Below are positions 1 to 6,704 of a stretch of 6,746 nucleotides of DNA, piece after piece (the stretch's first letter is position 1; each line of letters begins with the position of its first letter). Both the position numbers and the translations under genes were made by a program. The stretch is taken from the NCBI GenBank assembly GCA_024639625.1, contig JAHEIA010000174.1:1-6746 (forward strand), in the 5' to 3' direction. The DNA comes from Chromatiales bacterium (GTDB taxonomy: Bacteria; Pseudomonadota; Gammaproteobacteria; Chromatiales; Chromatiaceae). The notes below the pieces were generated by a model. It saw nothing but the letters and a program-made list of their open reading frames with translations. It ran no database searches and was not told the origin of the DNA.

Positions 1-1
1 A

Positions 2-109
2 TGGGCCGAGCGGTGGTTTCTTCCGCAACGGGGAGCCGATCCCCTGGTAGCCTATGGTTTCGTGGCGATGATGGTGTCCCGAAAGGGCAAGGAATCTGAC
101 CTTGGCTGA
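2..109 (+). CDS. C-terminal end of an unidentified protein (5' end outside window)
   Basis: An open frame enters from the left edge and stops with TGA at 107-109, giving 35 residues. They include a short hydrophobic stretch (LVAYGFVAMMV) followed by a basic, polar tail (SRKGKESDLG), as at the end of a membrane protein with a cytoplasmic C terminus. The main support is context: the stop lies 8 bases inside the next gene, a typical operon overlap. The piece is too short to assign a family. The ATG at base 1 is in another frame and is not taken as a start. Confidence 0.45.
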   Translation, partial: WAERWFLPQRGADPLVAYGFVAMMVSRKGKESDLG

Positions 110-359
110 ACACGAGGATCGGGATCCCGATCCCACGCCCGCGCGCTGTTACAGCACCCGCATCCTTTCCCCGTTCCGCGGCACGCTGCATGTCGTGTCG
201 GTGGAGCACGGAGACGCCGAGATTACCGATGGCCTGCACTGGGTGCTGTATGTGGCCCATCACGCGATCGCGGCACCGTTGGTTGCCGGGGTGTCGGTAA
301 CGCTCCTGGTCGGCTTCATCATGATCAGCGTTGGGCCTGCCGGGCGGGAGACCGCGTAG
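102..359 (+). CDS. Small hypothetical protein with one C-terminal membrane segment (85 aa)
   Basis: Function not recognised. Residues 1-57 are polar and soluble, with a patterned stretch around residues 24-51 (PFRGTLHVVSVEHGDAEITD, then GLHWVLYV) that looks like a compact beta-rich domain rather than random translation. Residues 58-78 (PLVAGVSVTLLVGFIMISVG) form one clear hydrophobic segment followed by a short charged tail, so the protein is probably anchored in the inner membrane. The start is TTG at 102. The frame is closed by a stop at 69-71, there is no good ATG before the membrane segment, AAGG lies about 10 bases upstream, and this start overlaps the previous gene by 8 bases. The next gene begins 48 bases after the stop on the same strand, so the three may be co-transcribed. 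The rare start codon makes the exact N terminus uncertain. Confidence 0.6.
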   Translation: MAEHEDRDPDPTPARCYSTRILSPFRGTLHVVSVEHGDAEITDGLHWVLYVAHHAIAAPLVAGVSVTLLVGFIMISVGPAGRETA

Positions 360-407
360 AGTCGCTGTGGGTCAGCTGCGCTCCTAATCGAGAACCGAGG
401 TACGCTA

Positions 408-2303
408 ATGGGTGACAGGGAACAGGAGAGTCCGGCGGATGCGGACCTCTATCTGATCCACGACGGCACACTGGACGTCCCATCGCTCGTTGAACTTGCA
501 GCGGATCGGAGGCTCATCGACCTGGGGTGGGAGAAGCGCAGTACGCCACCCGCCGGAGCCCGAGTTCTGCTGTATCTCGGAGTCGCTGAGATCCGGGAGC
601 TTGCGCTCCTGGCCGTGGAGCGGCAATGGGAGATCGGACTGCTGCCACACTCCGAGGCCGAGCGCGCAACGCGCACCGTGGGTGTAAAGGGCAGTGTGGA
701 GCAGGTCTTCCGCCACTACCTGGATGCTCAGGCGATCGAGGCCGATGTTCTCACTTGTAATGGTCAGGTCGTGTTTTCCTCGGTCGTCATCGGCGAGGTG
801 CTCGCCCTACGGCCCTATGATGCCAACCGCCCGCCGACGCGCCGCAGCACCTTCTTTCGCTCTCTTAGGGGGTTGCGAGATCTCCGGCTTCGCAGCTACA
901 AGCTGACTATCGGCAAGGAGCGGAAGATCACCTTGGCGGCCTTCGGTCTGGTGGTCATGGAGTATACGCAGAGTACGCTGATCGGGCGCTGTTTTTCCGA
1001 GGCATTGAGCATTTCCGACGGCCGTCTCACCATGCTCGCGCTCGCGCCGCGCAGTGTTCTCAGCTACTTCTGGGTCTTGCTGCGTTTGATGCTGCCGAGG
1101 AAGATCAGCTTGTCCCGCTTGCCGGGCGCAGTAGGTCTCTTTCGCAGCGACCGGGTTCTACTCGAGGCGCCGAGAGGGGCCAATTATTCGCTGGATGGCG
1201 CGCTGGTGAGCGCCAAGGAGATCGAGTTCCGCATCCTCGAGCAGCGTATGCGTGTCTTGCCCGGACCCGCGCTGGCCCTCGGCGAGGATCAAGTACAGGC
1301 CAAGGACAGTATCAAGCTGAGCCAACTGCCGGTGGATGAAACGGCCCGGCAACTGGCGGAGAAGCCGCTTCCGATCTTCAGCCACGCAAGCGAGGAGGAA
1401 TATCGCGAACTTTTCGTCTCGCTGCGCGAGAACGCTACGCTTTCATCGCCCTACCTGGTGCTGACGATCCTGAGCGTCCTGCTGGCCCTAGCGGGCCTTT
1501 ATGCCAATTCGGCGCCCGTCATTATCGGTGCCATGATCCTGGCGCCCTTGATGTCTCCGATCATTTCGCTCGCCATGGGCCTGGCGCGTACCGAACCGTT
1601 TTTGATCCGCAACTCTCTGCGGACGTTGCTGATCGGCGTTGGGTCCGGCCTCTTGTGTGCTGTCTGCGTCGCCTGGCTGATGCCGCTGGAAAATCTCACC
1701 ACGGAGATGCAGGCGCGTCTCTCGCCGACCCTGCTCGATCTGAGCGTCGCCGTCATCTCCGGTGTGGCGGGGGCCTATGCCCACGCGAAGGAAGGAATCG
1801 CGAAGAGCCTCGCGGGGGTGGCGATCGCCGTTGCTTTGGTGCCGCCGCTCAGCGTTGCGGGCATCGGGATAGGGTGGGGCGAATGGTCGATGGCCAAGGG
1901 TGCGCTCTTGCTCTTCATCACCAATCTGGTCGGTATTTCGCTGGCGGCCAGCGCGACCTTCCTGGTGATGGGCTTTGCCCCATTCAAACTCGCAAGGAAA
2001 GGGCTCGCGATCGCCTTGCTGCTGGCCGCGGGCATTACTGCGCCGCTCTACATCGCCTTCCGTGATCTGGTGGAGCAGGGGAGAATCGTGCAGGAGATCC
2101 CCAGCGGAGAGATCGAACTCGCCGGCCAGCAGGTCGGCCTGCGCATCCTTGAGGTCAGAACAGGCACGCCGCCCCTGGTGCGTCTCGTCCTGAGCTCCTC
2201 GAAGGGGCTGGACGAAGGCGACGTCGACAGGCTCAAGCAGTTGATCAGTGAACGTGTCGGGAGCAGCGTCGTTCTGGAGGCGCAATTGAATCTGCGGCGC
2301 TGA
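408..2303 (+). CDS. DUF389/TIGR00341-type membrane protein with a degenerate lipid-kinase-like N-terminal domain
   Basis: The protein has 631 residues in three parts. Residues about 1-290 are soluble and resemble the diacylglycerol kinase/YegS fold. IGLLPHSEAERATR (76-89) sits where kinases have LGILPxGTxNDFAR, and YSLDGAL followed by EIEFRILEQRMRVLPGP (260-287) matches the family's C-terminal DGE/RVLxP region. The GGDGT nucleotide loop appears replaced by LYLGVAE (55-61), so catalysis is unlikely. Residues about 348-552 carry six or seven membrane segments, near 348-366, 369-391, 404-424, 441-457, 465-487, 497-521 and 532-552. The stretch SAPVIIGAMILAPLMSPI (368-385) is the DUF389 hallmark. 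Residues 555-631 form a small soluble C-terminal domain. The ATG at 408 follows GAGG (397-400) with a 7-base spacer. DUF389 has no established function to my knowledge; transport or sensing would be a guess. The membrane assignment is secure; the kinase-fold assignment is by motif recognition only. Confidence 0.88.
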   Translation: MGDREQESPADADLYLIHDGTLDVPSLVELAADRRLIDLGWEKRSTPPAGARVLLYLGVAEIRELALLAVERQWEIGLLPHSEAERATRTVGVKGSVEQVFRHYLDAQAIEADVLTCNGQVVFSSVVIGEVLALRPYDANRPPTRRSTFFRSLRGLRDLRLRSYKLTIGKERKITLAAFGLVVMEYTQSTLIGRCFSEALSISDGRLTMLALAPRSVLSYFWVLLRLMLPRKISLSRLPGAVGLFRSDRVLLEAPRGANYSLDGALVSAKEIEFRILEQRMRVLPGPALALGEDQVQAKDSIKLSQLPVDETARQLAEKPLPIFSHASEEEYRELFVSLRENATLSSPYLVLTILSVLLALAGLYANSAPVIIGAMILAPLMSPIISLAMGLARTEPFLIRNSLRTLLIGVGSGLLCAVCVAWLMPLENLTTEMQARLSPTLLDLSVAVISGVAGAYAHAKEGIAKSLAGVAIAVALVPPLSVAGIGIGWGEWSMAKGALLLFITNLVGISLAASATFLVMGFAPFKLARKGLAIALLLAAGITAPLYIAFRDLVEQGRIVQEIPSGEIELAGQQVGLRILEVRTGTPPLVRLVLSSSKGLDEGDVDRLKQLISERVGSSVVLEAQLNLRR

Positions 2304-2343
2304 GCCTTCGGGTTTTCATTGTTCGTCTTGCCTTTGGTATCCG

Positions 2344-2373
2344 CACCCGGATGGCCGGTAGGCCATCCGGGTG
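2344..2373. terminator. Perfect 13-bp hairpin between convergent genes, probable bidirectional terminator
   Basis: CACCCGGATGGCC (2344-2356) is the exact reverse complement of GGCCATCCGGGTG (2361-2373), with a GGTA loop. It lies 40 bases after the DUF389 stop and 13 bases beyond the ATPase stop on the other strand, exactly where both convergent transcripts need to end. Neither side has a T run, so it is not a textbook intrinsic terminator. It may work with Rho, protect 3' ends, or be a repeated intergenic palindrome. No other copy was seen in this window. Confidence 0.5.
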
Positions 2374-2386
2374 GAGTCTGAAGGGG

Positions 2387-4990
2387 CTATGCGGGTGCGT
2401 TATCTGCCCGAGCAGCCGCGTGAGCGGGGTGGCGTCCCCTGAGGAACCGCGCATACCATTTTGGCCGACAGGTACCCTGTTGCATTCTGCTATAGAGCGC
2501 CAGCTTGACCCAATCGAGGACAACCACCCAGGCTAGCATGTAGAGCCATACCAGCCCGATGATGGTCCAGGGGAGCGCGGACACGAACCAGCCGAAACCG
2601 CACATGGTTACGGCGAAGATCTGAGTCCCCACAATGGCCCAAAACAGAGGCGCGGCCGGCCAGGGACGGCTGAATACGGTTGCTCGGGAGCGCATCACGA
2701 ACAGCAGCAGATGACCGCCGGCGACGATCTGCAGGAAGACAGCGGTCTGGATCTGCTCTTGGGTCAGCTTGATCCAGGACTGCCACTGCGGATTGCTCAG
2801 CCATTCCATGCCGATGAGCAGCAGGCCGAAGCTTTGCGTCACCGCCATCAGGCCCATGAAACTGGAAACGAACAACAACCGCCGGATGTGCCAGCGCACC
2901 GGTTCCTTGGGTAGCAGGGTGTTGTCATAGGCGATCGTCATGATCGGTATGTCGTCCAAAAGGGCCAGCAGGATGATCATGACCGGAGTCAGCGGCGAGA
3001 AGTTGAAGCATACCGTTGCCAGAACCACCACGAACATGATGTCCAGGGTCATCGTGACCCGAAACAGGATGTAGTTGATGATGCGCTCGAAGATCTTGCG
3101 CGCCTCGTCGATGGCGTCGATGATGGTCGATAGGCCGGGGGCGGTAAGGATCAGCGCCGCAGCGGCCCGGGCGGCGTCGGTGGCGCCGCTTACCGCGATG
3201 CCGCAGTCGGCCTGCTTGAGCGCGGGGGCGTCGTTGACACCGTCGCCGGTCATGGCAACCACGAGCCCTCGTTCCTGCAATGCCTTGACGATGGCGTACT
3301 TGTGCTCGGGGAATACCCGGCCAAATCCGTCCGCCCGATCGACGCATTCCTCAACTCGGGCCGACAGATGGTCCATGTCCATGTCTTTGGAGAACAGATC
3401 CGCGGCCGCGACGAGATGGGTGCCCATGCCCAATTGTCCGGAGATCTGGTTGCCGATGGCCACATCATCGCCGGTGACCATCTTGACCCGGAGCCCGTGT
3501 TCCTTGGCCTGCTGGATGGTGGCCTTGGAATCGTCCCGGGGCGGATCCAGCATCGACAGAATGCCGAGAAAACTCCAGCTCTTGCCTTGGTCGGTCGATT
3601 TCGCAATCCCCAGGGCGCGCATGCCCTTGGCGGCCAGGTCCGCCACGGTCTTGTTAGCCGCGACCTCGGTCTCGGAGTCGAGCCTGCACAGTTCGATGAT
3701 GACCTGAGGTGCGCCCTTGGTGTATCTCCGCGCCGTACCTCGAGCGTCGATGACGTCCGCTTCCGTGCGCTTGCCGACCGGGTCGAATGGCACGAACCTG
3801 GTGACCCGGTAACCGTCCAGGGCCTTGGGGTCTTTCAGGCCGCCGCTCACGGCCTTGTCGATGGCGTCCTCGCTGCCCGTCTCGGAAGCCAACGCGCCGC
3901 CGAGGATCAGTTCATCGGCGCTCTTTGCAGCGAACAGGATCGGATCGCCCAGGGACAGGATGTTTTTGGTCAGGGTGCCCGTCTTGTCCGAACACAGGAT
4001 ATCGACGCCCGCGAGCTCTTCGATGGCCTCGAGTCGGGAGACGATGGCCTTCTTGCGCGCCAGGTTCTGAGCGCCCAGGGAGTTGGTGACCGTGATCACC
4101 GTCGGCATCGCAACCGGGATGGACGCGATCAGCAGCACCAGCACCATACGTGCGATGTCGGCTAGCTCGGACCATTCCCAGGGATGTTTCACCACGATAT
4201 CCTGATAGAGTTCGAATCCCACCAGGATCACGCAGAGGATCACCGAGATGGTGATGAGGAAGTCGCCGATCTGGGTGGTTGCCTGCTGCGAATGCGAAGC
4301 CCCACCTCCGGCGCTCGCCACCAGGCTCGCGGTGCGGCCGAAGAAGGTGTTGTTCCCCGTAGCGATGACCACCGCGCTCATCTCGCCCTTTTTGGCGATG
4401 CTCCCGGAGTACCCCTCGTCGCCGATCTTCTTGCTCACCGGAAGCGACTCGCCGGTCAGCGCAGCCTGGTCGATGCTGATGTATTCCCCGTCGATGAACC
4501 GCACGTCTGCGGGCACGATCTCACCCAGCTTGATCCTTACCACATCTCCAGGGGCGATCTCGGCGGCATCGATGGTGGAGAACTCCCCGTCGCGCAGTAC
4601 TGTGGCCCTGGGTGCAAGGCCCGCCTTCAATGCGGCCAGGGCATTGGACGCCTTGCGCTCCTGCCAGAAACCCGAGACGGCGTTGTAGAGCAGCAGTACC
4701 AGAATGATGGTGAGGTCCGCCCAATGTCCCATCAACAGCGAAAGTACGGCAGCGGCCTCGATCATCCAAGCGATGGGTCCCCAGAAGAAGCGGAGAAACT
4801 TTTCCAGGTCGCTGATCTCCTTGTCTACCAGCTCGTTGCGCCCGTACTTCTCGAGCCGGGCTTTGGCCTCCGCCGAGGTCAGCCCGTCGGCCGAGGTTCG
4901 GAGTAATTGATAGACCGTGTCGAGACTCGCCTTCTCTAGATCGTCCGCGGACCCGTGCCTCACACTCGTCCGCTGGTTGTCTTGGTTCAT
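2387..4990 (-). CDS. P-type ATPase, plasma-membrane proton-efflux type (P3A)
   Basis: Inner-membrane pump predicted to export H+ at the expense of ATP. All catalytic motifs are present: TGES (179-182) in the actuator domain, phosphorylated Asp335 in DKTGTLT (335-341), KGAP (425-428) in the nucleotide-binding domain, DPPR (482-485), MVTGDD (504-509) and TGDGVNDAP (581-589). The cation-ATPase N-terminal domain spans about 18-85. Ten membrane segments are visible: two near 66-109, two near 242-301 (with IPVAMP, 291-296) and six near 644-830. IPVAMPT in M4, the short nucleotide-binding domain and DIPIMTIAYDN (680-690) in M6 point to the H+ pump subfamily rather than Ca2+, K+ or heavy-metal pumps; there is no N-terminal metal-binding CxxC. 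Asn103 and Asp680 align with Asn106 and Asp684 of plant AHA2, but Asp650 and Asp679 are unexpected (see findings). The C-terminal tail is short and basic, without the long autoinhibitory domain of plant pumps. The ATG follows GGAG (complement of 4998-5001) with a 7-base spacer. Transcribed alone, convergent with the DUF389 gene. Confidence 0.95.
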   Translation of the reverse strand: MNQDNQRTSVRHGSADDLEKASLDTVYQLLRTSADGLTSAEAKARLEKYGRNELVDKEISDLEKFLRFFWGPIAWMIEAAAVLSLLMGHWADLTIILVLLLYNAVSGFWQERKASNALAALKAGLAPRATVLRDGEFSTIDAAEIAPGDVVRIKLGEIVPADVRFIDGEYISIDQAALTGESLPVSKKIGDEGYSGSIAKKGEMSAVVIATGNNTFFGRTASLVASAGGGASHSQQATTQIGDFLITISVILCVILVGFELYQDIVVKHPWEWSELADIARMVLVLLIASIPVAMPTVITVTNSLGAQNLARKKAIVSRLEAIEELAGVDILCSDKTGTLTKNILSLGDPILFAAKSADELILGGALASETGSEDAIDKAVSGGLKDPKALDGYRVTRFVPFDPVGKRTEADVIDARGTARRYTKGAPQVIIELCRLDSETEVAANKTVADLAAKGMRALGIAKSTDQGKSWSFLGILSMLDPPRDDSKATIQQAKEHGLRVKMVTGDDVAIGNQISGQLGMGTHLVAAADLFSKDMDMDHLSARVEECVDRADGFGRVFPEHKYAIVKALQERGLVVAMTGDGVNDAPALKQADCGIAVSGATDAARAAAALILTAPGLSTIIDAIDEARKIFERIINYILFRVTMTLDIMFVVVLATVCFNFSPLTPVMIILLALLDDIPIMTIAYDNTLLPKEPVRWHIRRLLFVSSFMGLMAVTQSFGLLLIGMEWLSNPQWQSWIKLTQEQIQTAVFLQIVAGGHLLLFVMRSRATVFSRPWPAAPLFWAIVGTQIFAVTMCGFGWFVSALPWTIIGLVWLYMLAWVVVLDWVKLALYSRMQQGTCRPKWYARFLRGRHPAHAAARADNAPA

Positions 4991-5019
4991 GTCAATACTC
5001 CGTGTCAGCTCGGTGATGA

Positions 5020-5051
5020 CGAAGCTCGAACCGGTTTCGTTAGTGGCTTCG
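5020..5051 (-). promoter_or_regulatory. Candidate stem-loop in the ATPase 5' leader
   Basis: Read on the - strand, CGAAGC (5051-5046) pairs with GCTTCG (5025-5020). Inside it, CGAA pairs with TTCG around an ACCGG loop, leaving an asymmetric internal loop (CACTAA against a single A). The structure ends about 18 bases before the ATPase ribosome-binding site. The same place holds the DNA palindrome AACCGGTT (5029-5036), so it could equally be a protein-binding operator. No riboswitch class was recognised, and there is no evidence beyond base pairing. Confidence 0.3.
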
Positions 5052-5131
5052 CGCTCCCGGAATTTCGCGCCTAGCGCGCCGTTTCGTCGGGCCGTACTCC
5101 GCTCGATTCAAGCAAAAAGTTGGTTGGATGC

Positions 5132-5155
5132 AAAAAAGCGAGCCCCGCGGCCTCG
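5132..5155 (-). terminator. Candidate intrinsic terminator on the - strand
   Basis: On the - strand, CGAG-(G)-CC (5155-5149) pairs with GG-CTCG (5144-5139) around a GCGG loop, with one bulged base. It is followed after one C by six T residues (complement of A 5132-5137). This is a six-bp GC-rich stem plus a U tract, the layout of a Rho-independent terminator. It lies about 250 bases past the end of the secreted-protein gene and 140 bases before the ATPase start, so it would insulate the two. The stem is short and imperfect. Confidence 0.4.
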
Positions 5156-5319
5156 TACGAACAACGATTTTTCGATGCGCGGACTCCAGTATCAAATGAT
5201 AGAACGATCTCGGCGTGATGCTCGGTGCGTGCCAACGTGCCGGAAGCCGCGCGGCGCCGGGTGATGCACCGCCTCACGGTTCTACGCTATTGGGGCCTGG
5301 ACTTGACCGATCCGCGGGT

Positions 5320-5340
5320 GCGGGAACTCGGTGTTCCCGC
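5320..5340. repeat. Perfect 8-bp inverted repeat downstream of the secreted-protein gene
   Basis: GCGGGAAC (5320-5327) and GTTCCCGC (5333-5340) are exact reverse complements around a 5-base loop. The hairpin lies about 62 bases beyond the stop codon of the - strand gene that ends at 5403. No T run follows on either strand. TTCCCGC recurs just beside it at 5345-5351. It may be a transcript-end hairpin or a dyad binding site. Confidence 0.35.
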
Positions 5341-5402
5341 TGGATTCCCGCGAGTTGGACGGGAGCGGATTCCCTTTGGTCGATCGATCCCGCGAACCGT
5401 CC

Positions 5403-6704
5403 TTACTGCGTGATCCCCGCAGCGCGGGACAGGGTCCGCGCATCCTCGGCCAAGCTTTCGGCCAGCCGGGCGCGAGCCGTGTCGCCGACGTAATGGAACA
5501 GGACCGACAGATTCTGCAGGACGATCGCATTGCGCGGATCGATCATCGATGCGTCAGCCAGTTGGTCCGCAATTCCGGCAACCCAGGCGCGGTCGAGTTC
5601 AAGCCGGTCGAAAGCGCGATCGTCCGGTCCGCCGCCACTGATGCCTTGTTCCAAGGACTCCCGTTTCAACGCACCTACGATCTCGATCACGGCGCGCAGG
5701 TTTGCCATGGCTGCGCCGCCGGGTGGGACGCTGAACCCTGTCGCGGTCGGTGTGAACCAGTGGTCGATCACCTGCAGCGCCTCGCGGTCGGAGATCTCCG
5801 GCGGCGCCTCGTCGAGCGCCCGTAACGCCAGCAACTGATCACGCACCGCTTTGGCATCGTCCGTCAATGACGGATCGACCTTGGGTTGGCGGTGAGACTG
5901 GATGAACGCCAGCAATCCGGAAACGAATTTGGAAGCGGAGAGTAGCGGTGCGCACGCCTCCGCACAATAACCGCGTGCCCGCACCCAACCGGTCCGTTCT
6001 TCACCGGCGTTCACCAAGACCCAATCCTGCTTGCGCTTCTGGAGAAAATAGACGGAGTCCATAGGCAGCGTGGCGATGACCGGTTGATCGTCTCCATCCT
6101 TTTTCCGAAGTTCGTTGAGCCGCGCCGCGCTCGCCTTTAGCTGTTCGCCCTCGGCGAGCGTCAGCTCGAGGCGCTGGAGAAAGATCCGATCCGGATTGAG
6201 CTGCACTAGAAGCTCACTACCTCCCATAGCCCTCGGTAACCGGAATCGCCAGTGAAACGCCTTGCGCAAGGTGTGTGGTGGGACCTGGGTGTAGGTATCG
6301 ACGATGAGTCGCCCGCCCTGGCGGCGCACCACACCCCATACCGCGATGGTGGCCTGCTGCGCCTCGGTCAGGACCTCCACCTTGTCGTAATAATTGAGCG
6401 CGCCGGGCGCGGGGGACGACACGCCCCCGGAGTACCACAGCACCCCGATGGAGCGTAGCCGACTGTTTACCAGGATGTCGTGACTCAACAGGCGGGCGAG
6501 GGCATTGCCCAGACCGGTCTGATCCGGGTCCTCGAACGCGAATACGGCGATCCGAAACTGGGCGCCGGAGATATGCAGTTCGCTTCGGCCTTCCTTGAGA
6601 AGCAGAAGCTCCTTGTCGATATCCAGCCCGATCATACCGAAGGCAAACGACGGCGAAAGCACGGTGAAGACCGCAACCAGCGCCAACACGGCCCTGTGTT
6701 TCAT
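5403..6704 (-). CDS. Secreted protein with CsgG/TolB-like N-terminal region and SH3-like domain
   Basis: 433 residues, exact function not recognised. Residues 1-21 are a Sec signal peptide: MKHR, then a hydrophobic core, then PSFA as a likely signal peptidase I site. There is no lipobox cysteine, so a soluble periplasmic protein is likely. Residues about 50-155 resemble the CsgG/TolB/FlgO nucleotide-binding-like fold: RIAVFAFEDPDQTGLGNALA (51-70), then a helix ending in LRSIGVLW, then a WGVVRRQGGRLIVDTYTQ strand pair (123-140). Residues about 206-246 look like a bacterial SH3 domain (PVIATLPMDSVYFLQ, then DWVLVNAGEERTGWVRARGY). Cys247 and Cys251 follow directly and could form a disulfide. Residues about 275-425 are helical, with a TPR-like final part (IDPRNAIVLQNLSVLFHYVG). 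The ATG follows GGAGG (complement of 6711-6715) with a 6-base spacer and overlaps the upstream stop as ATGA. A role in envelope assembly or cell-wall binding is inference only. Confidence 0.82.
   Translation of the reverse strand: MKHRAVLALVAVFTVLSPSFAFGMIGLDIDKELLLLKEGRSELHISGAQFRIAVFAFEDPDQTGLGNALARLLSHDILVNSRLRSIGVLWYSGGVSSPAPGALNYYDKVEVLTEAQQATIAVWGVVRRQGGRLIVDTYTQVPPHTLRKAFHWRFRLPRAMGGSELLVQLNPDRIFLQRLELTLAEGEQLKASAARLNELRKKDGDDQPVIATLPMDSVYFLQKRKQDWVLVNAGEERTGWVRARGYCAEACAPLLSASKFVSGLLAFIQSHRQPKVDPSLTDDAKAVRDQLLALRALDEAPPEISDREALQVIDHWFTPTATGFSVPPGGAAMANLRAVIEIVGALKRESLEQGISGGGPDDRAFDRLELDRAWVAGIADQLADASMIDPRNAIVLQNLSVLFHYVGDTARARLAESLAEDARTLSRAAGITQ

Larger units (their letters stand above)
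4991..5402. other. 412-bp spacer between two - strand genes, no convincing gene
   Basis: This spacer separates the secreted-protein gene (ends 5403) from the ATPase gene (starts 4990). It should hold the ATPase promoter and leader. It contains a leader hairpin, a terminator-like hairpin with a T run, and an 8-bp hairpin near 5330, listed separately. Between 5110 and 5140 it is locally A/T-rich on a GC-rich background, with GCAAAAA repeated at 5112-5118 and 5130-5136. On the - strand, TTGCAT and TTGAAT occur 16 bases apart here, a poor but possible sigma70-like pair. No tRNA or transposase remnant was recognised. Confidence 0.55.

Noticed and set aside
1..99. ATG at base 1 opening a 32-codon frame
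   Set aside because: The neighbouring frame (2-109) has the more protein-like composition and the operon-type overlap. The ATG at the window edge looks accidental.
459..473. HDGTL (residues 18-22) in the DUF389 protein as an intact kinase GGDGT motif
   Set aside because: It lies too close to the N terminus, before the region that should precede the nucleotide loop. The spacing to IGLLPHSEAERATR fits residues 55-61 better.
1488..2285. 265-codon open frame on the - strand inside the DUF389 gene
   Set aside because: Antisense to well-supported membrane segments. Its translation is rich in Arg, Asp, Gln and Gly with no domain pattern, as expected of a shadow frame.
3302..4906. Long open frames of 287 and 240 codons on the + strand across the ATPase gene
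   Set aside because: They are antisense shadows of a gene with intact P-type ATPase motifs. GC-rich third positions routinely leave the opposite strand open, and the translations show no recognisable domain.
5066..5078. CGCGC-CTA-GCGCG palindrome upstream of the ATPase
   Set aside because: Only five base pairs of alternating CG in GC-rich DNA, which is expected by chance.
5071..5277. 68-codon - strand frame in the spacer
   Set aside because: It runs across the terminator-like hairpin and the A/T-rich stretch, has irregular codon use and shows no domain.
5225..5413. 62-codon + strand frame starting GTG in the spacer, overlapping the end of the - strand gene
   Set aside because: Part of it has GC-rich third positions, but there is no good ribosome-binding site, no recognisable domain, and an 8-bp hairpin lies in its middle. 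A decayed gene remnant cannot be excluded, but it is not supportable as a gene.
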